A stretch of DNA of 64,000 nucleotides. It comes from Symbioplanes lichenis. Lineage in GTDB: Bacteria > Actinomycetota > Actinomycetes > Mycobacteriales > Micromonosporaceae. Below are positions 34,173 to 41,839 of the stretch, piece after piece (position 1 is the first letter of the stretch; each line of letters begins with the position of its first letter). The notes under the pieces are model-generated. The model was given only the letters and a program-made list of their open reading frames with translations, searched no databases and had not been told where the DNA came from. A program made the position numbers and the translations under genes. Where the stretch lies: assembly GCF_030709675.1 (NCBI RefSeq), contig NZ_JAUZQD010000013.1, positions 225,182-289,181 on the forward strand, given 5' to 3'.

Positions 34173-35524
34173 GAGAACTGCCACCAATCCACGTTGAACA
34201 GATAGCCGCTACCACCGGCGAAGCGCAGGTACAGATCGCGGGTGCCGGTCGCCCCGCTCACCGGGCAGGAGACGGTCGACCAGTTCTGCCAGCCTCCGGT
34301 GCCGCCCACCGTGCAGGTGCCCACCACCGGGCCCGAGGTGCTGTCCAGGCGCAGCTCGAGGCGCCCGCCGGCGGAGGCCGACGCCACCGAGGCGGAGAAC
34401 GAGGTCGCCCCGGCGCCGAACGCCGCGCCCTTCACCTTGATCCAGTCACCGTTCTCGGCGAAGCCGACGTTGCGCCCGCCGGTGCTGCTGGCTTCGGTCT
34501 CGACGCCGGACTCGTACGCGATGGTCTCGGCCTCCTGGCGTACGAAGGGGTTCAGGGTGCCGATCTGCGGCGCCCCGGCCGTGGTCATCGAGATCGTGGG
34601 GATGGTGTTGTCGCTGCGGTAGGCGAACTTCTCGACGGCCACCGACCGGGTGTAACCGCCGCCGCCGGGCAGCGCGCCGTTGTGGTAGAAGAAGTACGAG
34701 CCGCCATGGAAGTCGATGACCGCCGGATGGTTGGTGAAGCTGCCGCCCTGGGTGGGCATGATCGTGCCCCGATAGGTCCAGGGGCCGAGCGGGCCGGGCG
34801 CGGTGGAGTAGGCGATGAACTCCGAGCAGCACTTGGCGGCGAAGACGAGATAGTAGAGGCCGTTGCGCTTGTAGACCCAGGGCCCTTCCTCATAGAGGGT
34901 GGGCCGGTTGGCGTCGCCGCTGCGGGTGCCGAAGCCGGCGGTGGTGAGCGCGATCTTCGCCGGGCTGGTGGCGAGCGAGACCATGTCCGGGTTCAGCTTG
35001 GCGTACCAGAGGTTGGGGTTGCCCCAGTAGAGATAGGCCTGCCCGTCGTCGTCGATGAACACCGTCGGGTCGATCTCGTTGGTGTCGGCCAGCGGGCGGC
35101 CGATCGCGTCGCGGAACGGGCCGGTAGGACTGTCCGCGACGGCCACGCCGATCGACATCCGGCCGGTGGCGCGGGCGGTCACCGGCACGTACCAGTAGAA
35201 CTTGCCGTTGCGCTGCACCACCTGGCCGGCCCAGGCGTTGGCGCTCGCCCAGCTGAAGGTGGTGAGGCTCAGCGGCGAGCCGTGGTCGGTCCAGTTGACC
35301 ATGTCGGCGGAGGAGAAGACCCGCCAGTCCTTCATCGTGAAGTACGTCGACCCGTCCTCGTCGTGCCCGGTGAAGAGATAGACCCGCCCGTTGTGCACCA
35401 GCGGCGCCGGGTCGGCCGTGTAGACGTGCTGGACGATCGGATTGTCGGCCCGGGCCGGAGCGGGGGCACCGGCGAGGAGCAGGACCAGCGCGAGCAGCGC
35501 GGTCAGGGGACGGGAACGGGTCAT
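34169..35524 (-). CDS. Secreted GH43 enzyme with CBM6
   Basis: 451 residues starting in an ATGA overlap. A signal peptide (LTALLALVLLLAGAPAPARA) precedes a five-bladed GH43 propeller (about 28-320): VYTADPAPLVHNGRVYLFTG with the base Asp, NEIDPTVFIDDDGQAYLYWG with the pKa-modulating Asp, and TLYEEGPWVYKRNGLYYL with the acid Glu. Residues of about 325-451 are a CBM6 (QEAETIAYESGVETE; FNVDWWQF) binding xylan-type chains. The GH43 subfamily likely covers arabinoxylan arabinofuranosidase or xylosidase activity, and the sequence alone does not separate them. It is the third gene of the operon. Confidence 0.9.
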   Translation of the reverse strand: MTRSRPLTALLALVLLLAGAPAPARADNPIVQHVYTADPAPLVHNGRVYLFTGHDEDGSTYFTMKDWRVFSSADMVNWTDHGSPLSLTTFSWASANAWAGQVVQRNGKFYWYVPVTARATGRMSIGVAVADSPTGPFRDAIGRPLADTNEIDPTVFIDDDGQAYLYWGNPNLWYAKLNPDMVSLATSPAKIALTTAGFGTRSGDANRPTLYEEGPWVYKRNGLYYLVFAAKCCSEFIAYSTAPGPLGPWTYRGTIMPTQGGSFTNHPAVIDFHGGSYFFYHNGALPGGGGYTRSVAVEKFAYRSDNTIPTISMTTAGAPQIGTLNPFVRQEAETIAYESGVETEASSTGGRNVGFAENGDWIKVKGAAFGAGATSFSASVASASAGGRLELRLDSTSGPVVGTCTVGGTGGWQNWSTVSCPVSGATGTRDLYLRFAGGSGYLFNVDWWQFS

Positions 35525-37092
35525 GGTGTGGTCACCCCGAACTGGGAGACGGCGACGGAGCCGCCGAGGGCCCGGGTCGCGTAGTTGAAGAGGCCGAAGC
35601 GGTAGCCCATGAAGAACTGCCAGTTGTTGTTCAACGTGAAGGCCGGGCCCAGGCTGCGGAAGGTCGTGCCGTCGGTGCTGTAGGAGAAGGTGGCGGTGCG
35701 TCCGGAGCCCGGGCGGATGTCCGCGGCGGCGCGCAGCCAGATCGTGCCGCCGGAGACGGTCGCGCCCGCGGCCTCCGTGCCGGTGCCGGTCGTGGTCCAG
35801 CCGTTCGTGGACATGGACAGGCCGTTGGTCATGGAGACGCGTGTGACCCCGCTGTCCTTGCGGATGCCGATCCACGCGGACGAGTCGCGCAGCAGGGCCA
35901 GTCCGCTGCGGTCGCCGTCGGCCATCGCGGAGTAGTCCAGCTTGACCGTCGCCGTGGAGGACGGGCCCTGGATGCGGCGGGTCAGTGTGTTCCGCGCGTT
36001 GTAGAGGTCGTTGGTCACCGTGGCCGTAGCCAGCCGCAGGCCGTTGTTCACGGTGACCTTCGAGGTGTCCGGGTTGTGGTTCCACTCGTACTGCGGGCCC
36101 AGCGTGGTGCCGGCGAAAGTGTCCGTACCCGTGAGGGGTGCGACAGGATGCCAGGGCAGGTTGGGGCGGGGATAGCTCGCGCCCCAGCGGCCGTTGACGG
36201 TCTGCAGCACCGGCCAGCCGTCGCCGCTCCAGCTGATCGGGGCCAGCGTCGGCATCCGGCCACCGGGGTACGCGTCGGTGAACGCCATGTACCACCACTC
36301 GCCGTTCTGCGTCTGCACGAGACCGCCCTGATGCGGTACGCCACCACCGCTGATCGGGCCGGGCAGGTCGAGCAGGACCTGGCGCTGCTCGTACGGGCCC
36401 CACGGGCTGGTCGAGCGCAGCACGTACTGACCGTTCGCGGGGCGGGTCAGCCAGATGTAGTAGTAGTTGCCGCGCTTGTACATGCGCGAGCCCTCGAGCG
36501 TGCCGATGCTCGACGGCGTCTGATACACCGTCTGCGAGCGTACCTCGGCACTCAGGTCGGCGTTGAGCTGCGCCACACTGATCGTGCCGTTGCCGTAGGC
36601 CACGTACGGGGTGTCGTTGTCGAACAACAGTCCCGCGTCGTAGTAGCACTTGTTGATCCGCGCCTTCTTCGCCCAGCCACTGCCGGCGTTGGCCGAGGCG
36701 TACACGTAGGTGCGGTTGAACTCGGTGCAGCCCAGCCAGTAGTAGGTGCTGTTGCCGGGCCGGTAGTTGAACGCCGACGCCCAGATCCCCTTCACGTACG
36801 CCCGGCCGCCGTTGAGGTCGTAGGCGTTCGAGTCGAAGTCCAGCCGCGGCACCGAGTGCCCGGCGAACTCCCAGTTGACCAGGTCGTAGGACCGCAGAAC
36901 CGGCGCACCCGGCGAGTAGTGCATTGTCGAAGCCGAGTAGTAATACGCGTCGCCGACCCGGATGATGTCACCGTCCGCGAAGTCCTGCCACACCACCGGG
37001 TTCGCGAAGGTTGTGGGGTCCGCGGGGACGGCCGCGCCGGTGACGAAGGCCAGCAGAGCGGCGGCGACCAGCCGGAGCCGCACGCGGATCAC
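35521..37092 (-). CDS. Secreted GH43 enzyme with C-terminal concanavalin-like domain
   Basis: 523 residues from a GTG in a GTGA overlap with the xylanase gene. After a signal peptide (LRLVAAALLAFVTGAAVP) the GH43 propeller spans about 25-330 (VWQDFADGDIIRVGDAYYYS; SIGTLEGSRMYKRGNYYYIW). The C-terminal 190 residues (FAGTTLGPQYEWNHNPDTSK…AADIRPGSGRTATFSYS) form the beta-sandwich usually paired with GH43 beta-xylosidases and arabinofuranosidases. It probably hydrolyses xylo-oligosaccharides released by the first enzyme of the operon. It differs clearly from the CBM6-bearing GH43 next to it, so the pair is not a recent duplication. Confidence 0.9.
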   Translation of the reverse strand: MIRVRLRLVAAALLAFVTGAAVPADPTTFANPVVWQDFADGDIIRVGDAYYYSASTMHYSPGAPVLRSYDLVNWEFAGHSVPRLDFDSNAYDLNGGRAYVKGIWASAFNYRPGNSTYYWLGCTEFNRTYVYASANAGSGWAKKARINKCYYDAGLLFDNDTPYVAYGNGTISVAQLNADLSAEVRSQTVYQTPSSIGTLEGSRMYKRGNYYYIWLTRPANGQYVLRSTSPWGPYEQRQVLLDLPGPISGGGVPHQGGLVQTQNGEWWYMAFTDAYPGGRMPTLAPISWSGDGWPVLQTVNGRWGASYPRPNLPWHPVAPLTGTDTFAGTTLGPQYEWNHNPDTSKVTVNNGLRLATATVTNDLYNARNTLTRRIQGPSSTATVKLDYSAMADGDRSGLALLRDSSAWIGIRKDSGVTRVSMTNGLSMSTNGWTTTGTGTEAAGATVSGGTIWLRAAADIRPGSGRTATFSYSTDGTTFRSLGPAFTLNNNWQFFMGYRFGLFNYATRALGGSVAVSQFGVTTP

Positions 37093-38420
37093 CCGGCCTG
37101 GCACGTCGGGGCGGCGGCCGGGCCGGTGCCGGTGCCCTGGAAGCCGAACTCGGTGCTGGCACCCGCGGCCAGCTGGCCGTTGTAATCCGCGTTGCGGAAG
37201 GTGTTGCCGCTGTTGGTCGCGCTCCACGTGCTGGTGACGGCGCTTCCGGAGGGCAGGGCGACGGTCACGGTCCAGCCGGTGAGGGCCGAGGATCCGGCGG
37301 TGACGCGGACGGTGGCGACGTATCCGCCCGTCCACGAGTTGAGCGACACCGTGGCCGTGCAGCCGGCACCGCTCGGCGGCGGCGTCGTGGAGCTGGGCGG
37401 CGGGTCGCTGGGCGGCGTCGAGCCACCGGCGTTGAGGGCGTTCAGGACCGAGGTGTACGCGGCCTTCTTGGTGCCGGAGTTGTCGAACAGCAGCGGATTC
37501 TCGCCCGTACGCCAGGAGTCGCTGTCGCGGATGCCCCACACGGTGATGCCGGTGCACCGGGACACGGCGAGGCAGGCGCGGGTGACCGCGGCGTAGACAT
37601 TGGCCTGGTTGCCGCCCTGGGCGACGTCGAGCTCGGTGATCTGGACGTCGACGCCGAGGTCGGCGAAGCGTTGCAGGTTGGCCTGGTAGTCGCCGGAGAT
37701 GCTGGTGCCCAGGTGCGACTGGAAACCGACGCAGTCGATCGGGACGCCGCGGCTCTTGAAGTCGCGGACCATGGTGTAGATCCCGGTCGACTTCGCGTTG
37801 ATCCCGTCGGTGTTGTAGTCGTTGTAACAGAGCTTGGCGGCGGGGTCGGCGGCCCGCGCGGCGCGGAAGGCGGCCTCGATCCAGTCGTTGCCGGTGCGCT
37901 GCAAGTTGGAGTCGCGGCGCCCGCCGCTGCCGCCGTCGGCGAAGGCCTCGTTGACCACGTCCCAGGCATAGATCTGGCCGCGGTAGTGCGTGGCGACCTG
38001 GGTGACGTGGTTGATCGCCGCGCTGCGCAGGGCGGAGCCCGACAGCGACTGTGCCCACGACGGCTGCTGCTGGTGCCAGAGCAGCGCGTGGCCGCGGACC
38101 TTCGCGCCCTGGGCGAGGCCCTGGTTCAGGATGCGATCCCCGTTGGTGTACGTGAAACGCCCCTGTGACGGCTCTGTGGCGTCCCATTTCATCTCGTTCT
38201 CGGGGGTCACCGAGTTGAACTCGGTGCTCAGGATCCTGGTGTAGGTGGCGTCGCCGAGCCGGCCGGCCGCGATGGCAGCGCCGAAGTAGCGGCCGGTCTG
38301 AGCAGCGGACGCGCCGAGCGTGGTGGCCGCGTCGGCCGGACCGGCCAGCATGCCGACCGCGGCGGCGACGGCACCGGCGAGCAGTGCACCGAGCACTGTC
38401 CTGGGAGCGTTTCCATTCAT
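37089..38420 (-). CDS. Secreted GH10 endo-xylanase with CBM2
   Basis: 443 residues. An ATG at 38420 is taken as the start; no strong ribosome site is seen, and a TTG lies 9 bases upstream. The signal peptide is VLGALLAGAVAAAVGMLAGP. The GH10 barrel (about 35-330) has acid/base Glu158 (WDVVNEAF) and nucleophile Glu263 (ITELDV). A Pro/Ser/Thr linker leads to a CBM2 (354-440) with flanking Cys residues and conserved Trp (NSWTGGY, TGWTVTVALP). It cleaves the beta-1,4-xylan backbone. It is the first gene of the operon, so its promoter in 38421-38612 drives all five enzymes, with candidate operators at 38402-38415 and 38433-38445. Confidence 0.93.
   Translation of the reverse strand: MNGNAPRTVLGALLAGAVAAAVGMLAGPADAATTLGASAAQTGRYFGAAIAAGRLGDATYTRILSTEFNSVTPENEMKWDATEPSQGRFTYTNGDRILNQGLAQGAKVRGHALLWHQQQPSWAQSLSGSALRSAAINHVTQVATHYRGQIYAWDVVNEAFADGGSGGRRDSNLQRTGNDWIEAAFRAARAADPAAKLCYNDYNTDGINAKSTGIYTMVRDFKSRGVPIDCVGFQSHLGTSISGDYQANLQRFADLGVDVQITELDVAQGGNQANVYAAVTRACLAVSRCTGITVWGIRDSDSWRTGENPLLFDNSGTKKAAYTSVLNALNAGGSTPPSDPPPSSTTPPPSGAGCTATVSLNSWTGGYVATVRVTAGSSALTGWTVTVALPSGSAVTSTWSATNSGNTFRNADYNGQLAAGASTEFGFQGTGTGPAAAPTCQAG
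38402..38415. promoter_or_regulatory. LacI-type imperfect dyad at the 5' end of the xylanase gene
   Basis: TGGGAGCGTTTCCA resembles the actinobacterial CebR-type operator TGGGAGCGCTCCCA, with the right half degenerate. It overlies codons 3-7 of the xylanase as called, so it would either act as a roadblock just inside the gene or point to a later start. A better copy of the same class lies at 56028. The match is visual and not scored. Confidence 0.4.
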
Positions 38421-38432
38421 AATCGCCAATGT

Positions 38433-38445
38433 AAACGGGCCGTTT
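38433..38445. promoter_or_regulatory. Perfect dyad upstream of the hemicellulase operon
   Basis: AAACGG-G-CCGTTT is a perfect 6-base dyad with a 1-base centre, 13 bases upstream of the xylanase ATG. It lies in the 192-base region shared with the divergent membrane sigma-factor gene. Its place suits an operator over the xylanase promoter. The binding protein is unknown. No terminator-like T-run follows it. Confidence 0.45.
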
Positions 38446-38612
38446 CGTGACCTTCAAGGGCGACTCTCTCGGCCGCCCCGGCACAACAATTTCTCGTTTT
38501 CCGCGACTCGCGACTCGCGCGGCGGGGTCGTCGTAACACTTTTTTGCGGCTGCAAATAGCCGCCCGGGATGTGGCACGATCGACCCCCGCACCGTGACGG
38601 CGAGAAGGAGAG

Positions 38613-40121
38613 ATGCGAGCTACCCGTACCGAGGACGCGGCGCTGGTGACCGCCGCGCGGGCCGGCGACCGCCGGGCGCTGGAGCAGCTGCTGCGGTCCG
38701 GTCTGCCGCTGGTCTACACCGTCGTGCGGCGGGGCATGGGCCCGCATCCCGACGTCGACGACGTGGTGCAGGAGACCATGTTGCGCGCCCTCCGGCAGCT
38801 GCCGTCGCTGCGGTCGCCGGCGCAGTTCCGCCCGTGGCTGGCGTCCATCGCGGTGCGCCAGGTCGGCACCCATCTGCGCCGCGCGGACGTCGGTGCCGCG
38901 CGCCGGGCGCCGCTGGACGAGGCCGCGTCCGTGCGGGACGAGCGCAGCCCATCGGAGGAGGCGACCGCGATCGGCGTCGACTTCTCGCGCCAGCGCCGGC
39001 AGGTCGAGCGGGCCGGGCACTGGCTCGACGCCGACAACCGCGCGCTGCTGCCCCTGTGGTGGCTGTCGATGGCGGGGGAGCTGTCGCGCGGCGAGCTCGC
39101 GGCCGCCGTCGGGGCCAGCCCGGCCCATGCCGGCGTACGCATGCAGCGCCTCCGGGACCAGCTGGAGGTCAGCCGCCGGGTCGTCGCCGCGCTCGAGCGC
39201 CGCCCCCGGTGCCCGGAGCTCGACGCCGTCGTGAGCCGGTGGGACGGCACGCCGCAACCGCTGTGGCGCAAGCGCATCTCGCGGCACGTGCGCGGGTGTG
39301 CGTACTGTGCCGAGCCGGGCACCGCGATGGTCGGCGCCGAGCGGCTGCTGCCCGCCGTGGCGCTCCTGCCGGTGCCGGCCGGGCTGGCGGCCACGGCCAC
39401 GGGCGGGAGCGGTGCGGTGGTCGCGACGGGCCTGGGCACGGCGGTCGCCGCCCATCCCGTGGTCGTCACGCTGACCGTGGGTGCACTGGCCGCCGGGGGC
39501 ACGGTGGCCGCGACCCAGTGGCCCGAGAGCCGCCCGCCCGACCCGCCCGCGATCGCCGCGCCCGCGCCCGCTACCACGTCCGTGCCCACCGCCACGGCGT
39601 CGTTCCGGTCACCGGCTCCGGCCGCCACCTCGCGGTCGTCCTCGTCCCCGAGCACCCGGCCCCCGGCGGGCGAGTCGCCGTCGCTGAAGGACGGCACCGT
39701 CTCGCTGGAGGCGCAGAACGCCCCCGGCCGCTTCGTGGCCACCTTCGACGACCTCGGGGTGCTGCTTCCCGCCGATCGGGACAGCCCGGCGGCCACCCGG
39801 CGCCGGGCCACCTTCCGCGTGGTGCCGGGGCTGAACGACGCGGTCTGCCACTCCTTCCGGGCCGAGGACGGGCGCTATCTCCGCCACTCCTCGTGGCGGC
39901 TGCGGCTCAGCCCCGACGACGGGACCGCGCTGTTCCGGGGCGACGCCACGTTCTGTTCGCGCGGCGCCGTGGGGCTCGGCTCGGTGACCCTCGAGTCGTC
40001 GAACTATCCGGGCTGGTTCCTGCGGCATCGCGGCGACCAGCTGTGGGTCGACCAGACCGACGGGAGCGCCGGCTTCAGCTCGGACAGCTCCTTCCTCATC
40101 CGCTCCGCGCTGGCCGACTGA
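38613..40121 (+). CDS. One-polypeptide ECF sigma factor, zinc anti-sigma motif, membrane anchor and AbfB (CBM42) sensor
   Basis: 502 residues from an ATG with AGAAGGAGAG. Sigma region 2 lies at about 32-90 (GPHPDVDDVVQETMLRALRQ) and region 4 at about 138-195. Then comes Cys200…His225-x3-Cys229-x2-Cys232 (HVRGCAYC), the ZAS anti-sigma zinc signature. Hydrophobic stretches cover about 245-300, with HPVVVTLTVGALAAGGTVAA as the best membrane span. A Pro/Ser/Thr linker follows, then an AbfB-type arabinose-binding domain (about 360-502, VSLEAQNAPGRFVATF; VTLESSNYPGWFLRH). The sensor should lie outside the cell and the sigma part inside. It is divergent from the hemicellulase operon and upstream of a second xylanase. 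The inference is that arabinoxylan binding frees the sigma domain, perhaps by proteolysis. Confidence 0.85.
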   Translation: MRATRTEDAALVTAARAGDRRALEQLLRSGLPLVYTVVRRGMGPHPDVDDVVQETMLRALRQLPSLRSPAQFRPWLASIAVRQVGTHLRRADVGAARRAPLDEAASVRDERSPSEEATAIGVDFSRQRRQVERAGHWLDADNRALLPLWWLSMAGELSRGELAAAVGASPAHAGVRMQRLRDQLEVSRRVVAALERRPRCPELDAVVSRWDGTPQPLWRKRISRHVRGCAYCAEPGTAMVGAERLLPAVALLPVPAGLAATATGGSGAVVATGLGTAVAAHPVVVTLTVGALAAGGTVAATQWPESRPPDPPAIAAPAPATTSVPTATASFRSPAPAATSRSSSSPSTRPPAGESPSLKDGTVSLEAQNAPGRFVATFDDLGVLLPADRDSPAATRRRATFRVVPGLNDAVCHSFRAEDGRYLRHSSWRLRLSPDDGTALFRGDATFCSRGAVGLGSVTLESSNYPGWFLRHRGDQLWVDQTDGSAGFSSDSSFLIRSALAD

Positions 40122-40124
40122 TCC

Positions 40125-40151
40125 CCGGAACTTTCGGCGCTATAGCGAAAG
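40125..40151. promoter_or_regulatory. CCGGAA-C-TTTCGG element and overlapping hairpin after the sigma gene
   Basis: CCGGAACTTTCGG (40125-40137) is an imperfect dyad whose near-copies lie at 52350 and 62567. It overlaps a longer hairpin, CTTTCG…CGAAAG around CTATAG (40131-40151), 9 bases past the sigma-factor stop. It could be a terminator for that gene, an operator for the next xylanase, or both. There is no T-run, so the operator reading is at least as likely. Confidence 0.4.
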
Positions 40152-40207
40152 GCCAAGCGCCACTCTTGGTCTCGGCCTGCGCAAACACTCCTCACGGGTC
40201 GGATCTT

Positions 40208-40239
40208 ATTCCGGAAGTTCTCCGAAACATATTGTTTCG
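40208..40239. promoter_or_regulatory. Operator-like dyads upstream of the second GH10 xylanase
   Basis: ATTCCGGAA (40208-40216) is nearly the perfect palindrome found at 52446 and 62564. CGAAACA-TAT-TGTTTCG (40223-40239) is a perfect 7-base dyad with a 3-base spacer. Both lie in an AT-richer stretch 70-100 bases upstream of the xylanase start. GAAA/TTTC dyads of this kind have been reported at actinobacterial xylanase promoters bound by LacI-family repressors. Identity of the binder here is inference. Confidence 0.5.
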
Positions 40240-40308
40240 CCGATGTTGCCGTGCCTAGCATGACGTTGCATCGACGTTCATCGCTTGCTTACCCGGAAGG
40301 AGATCGTC

Positions 40309-41763
40309 GTGGCTCCCAGCTCCTCCCCGCGCCGCCGATCACGATGGTTGCGCCCCCTGCTCGGCGGCGCCGTGGCCGCCCTCACCGCCGTGGGCGTCGG
40401 CCTGGTGATGCCCGACGCGAACGCCGCGGCGAGCACCCTGGGCGCGGCGGCCGCGCAGTCGGGCCGCTACTTCGGGACGGCGATCGCGGCGAGCCGCCTC
40501 GGTGACAGCACCTACAGCACGATCGCTGGGCGCGAGTTCAACATGATCACCGCCGAGAACGAGATGAAGCCGGACGCGACCGAGCCCCAGCGCGGCGTGT
40601 TCAACTTCAGCGCCGGCGACCAGATCTACAACTGGGCCACCCAGCGCGGCATGCGGGTCCGCGGCCACACGCTCGCCTGGCACGCCCAGCAGCCGAGCTG
40701 GTGGTCGGGGCTGAGCGGCAGCGGCCTGCGCCAGGCGATGATCGACCACATCAACGGCGTGATGGCGCACTACAAGGGCAAGCTCTACGCCTGGGACGTG
40801 GTCAACGAGGCGTTCGCGGAGAACGGCAGCCGCCGCTCGTCCAACTTGCAGAACACCGGCAACGACTGGATCGAGGTGGCCTTCCGGACGGCGCGGGCCG
40901 CCGACCCGTCGGTCAAGCTCTGCTACAACGACTACAACATCGAGAACTGGACGTACGCCAAGACGCAGGGCGTCTACACCATGATCCGCGACTTCAAGTC
41001 GCGCGGCGTCCCGATCGACTGCGTGGGCCTGCAGACCCACTTCACCGGCGGCAGCTCGCTGCCCGGCAACTTCCAGACGACCCTGTCGAGCTTCGCCGCC
41101 CTGGGCGTGGACGTGGCCCTGACCGAGGTCGACGTCACCAACTCGTCCACCTCGCAGTACGCCGGGCTCACCCAGGCCTGCGTCAACGTGCCCCGCTGCG
41201 TCGGCATCACCGTGTGGGGCGTGCGGGACAGCGACTCGTGGCGCTCCAGCGAGAGCCCGCTGCTCTTCGACGGCGGCGGCAACAAGAAGGCCGCCTACAA
41301 CTCGGTGCTCAACGTCCTGAACTCCGCGGGTGGCGGCACCGATCCGACCTCACCGCCGCCGAGCGGGACGACCCCGCCGCCGAGCGGGACCGGCCAGCGG
41401 ATCGTCGGCGCCCAGTCGGGCCGATGCGTCGACGTCCCGAACGCGTCGCAGACCAGCGGCACGCGGGTGCAGCTCTACGACTGCAACGGGCAGACCAACC
41501 AGGCCTGGACCCTCACGTCGAGCCGGACACTGACCGTGTACGGGTCGATGTGCCTGGACGCCGCGGGGTCCGGCAACGGCTCGGCCGTGCAGATCTACAG
41601 CTGCAACGGGCAGGCCAACCAGCAATGGACCGTCAACTCCAGCGGCACGATCACCGGTGTCCAGTCCGGACGCTGCCTCGACGTGTGGGGCACCGGCAAC
41701 GGCCAGCAGGTGCAGATCTACGACTGCAACGGGCAGGCCAACCAGCGGTTCAGCTTGAGCTGA
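40309..41763 (+). CDS. Secreted GH10 endo-xylanase with ricin-type (CBM13) module
   Basis: 484 residues from a GTG 7 bases after AAGGAG; a TTG at 40285 extends the frame but lacks a ribosome site. The N-terminus is twin-Arg-rich (RRRSRWLRPLLGGAVAALTA). The GH10 barrel (about 42-345) has acid/base Glu167 (WDVVNEAF) and nucleophile Glu273 (LTEVDV). A linker of PPPSGTTPPPSGTG leads to a CBM13 (about 362-484) with three QxW-type repeats (TNQAWTL, ANQQWTV, ANQRFSL). It parallels the CBM2-bearing xylanase at 37089 but targets through a different module. It stands alone downstream of the sigma-sensor gene. Confidence 0.93.
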   Translation: MAPSSSPRRRSRWLRPLLGGAVAALTAVGVGLVMPDANAAASTLGAAAAQSGRYFGTAIAASRLGDSTYSTIAGREFNMITAENEMKPDATEPQRGVFNFSAGDQIYNWATQRGMRVRGHTLAWHAQQPSWWSGLSGSGLRQAMIDHINGVMAHYKGKLYAWDVVNEAFAENGSRRSSNLQNTGNDWIEVAFRTARAADPSVKLCYNDYNIENWTYAKTQGVYTMIRDFKSRGVPIDCVGLQTHFTGGSSLPGNFQTTLSSFAALGVDVALTEVDVTNSSTSQYAGLTQACVNVPRCVGITVWGVRDSDSWRSSESPLLFDGGGNKKAAYNSVLNVLNSAGGGTDPTSPPPSGTTPPPSGTGQRIVGAQSGRCVDVPNASQTSGTRVQLYDCNGQTNQAWTLTSSRTLTVYGSMCLDAAGSGNGSAVQIYSCNGQANQQWTVNSSGTITGVQSGRCLDVWGTGNGQQVQIYDCNGQANQRFSLS

Positions 41764-41797
41764 TCCGAGCGCTTCGGCTCGAGCTGATCCCCATGGG

Positions 41798-41836
41798 AAG
41801 GCGGCGCGGCGGCCCGATCGGTCACCGCGCCGCCTT
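41798..41836. terminator. Bidirectional hairpin terminator
   Basis: AAGGCGGCGCGG (41798-41809) pairs perfectly with CCGCGCCGCCTT (41825-41836), with a 15-base loop. It sits between the convergent xylanase and carotenoid-desaturase genes and so can end both transcripts. The long GC stem without a clear T-run is usual in high-GC actinobacteria. Confidence 0.75.
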
Positions 41837-41839
41837 TCC

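Noticed and set aside
38540..38563. A terminator formed by GCGGCT/AGCCGC beside a T-run
   Set aside because: The T-run precedes the stem on the plus strand and would read as A on the minus strand, so it does not fit termination in either direction. The spot lies in a divergent promoter region.
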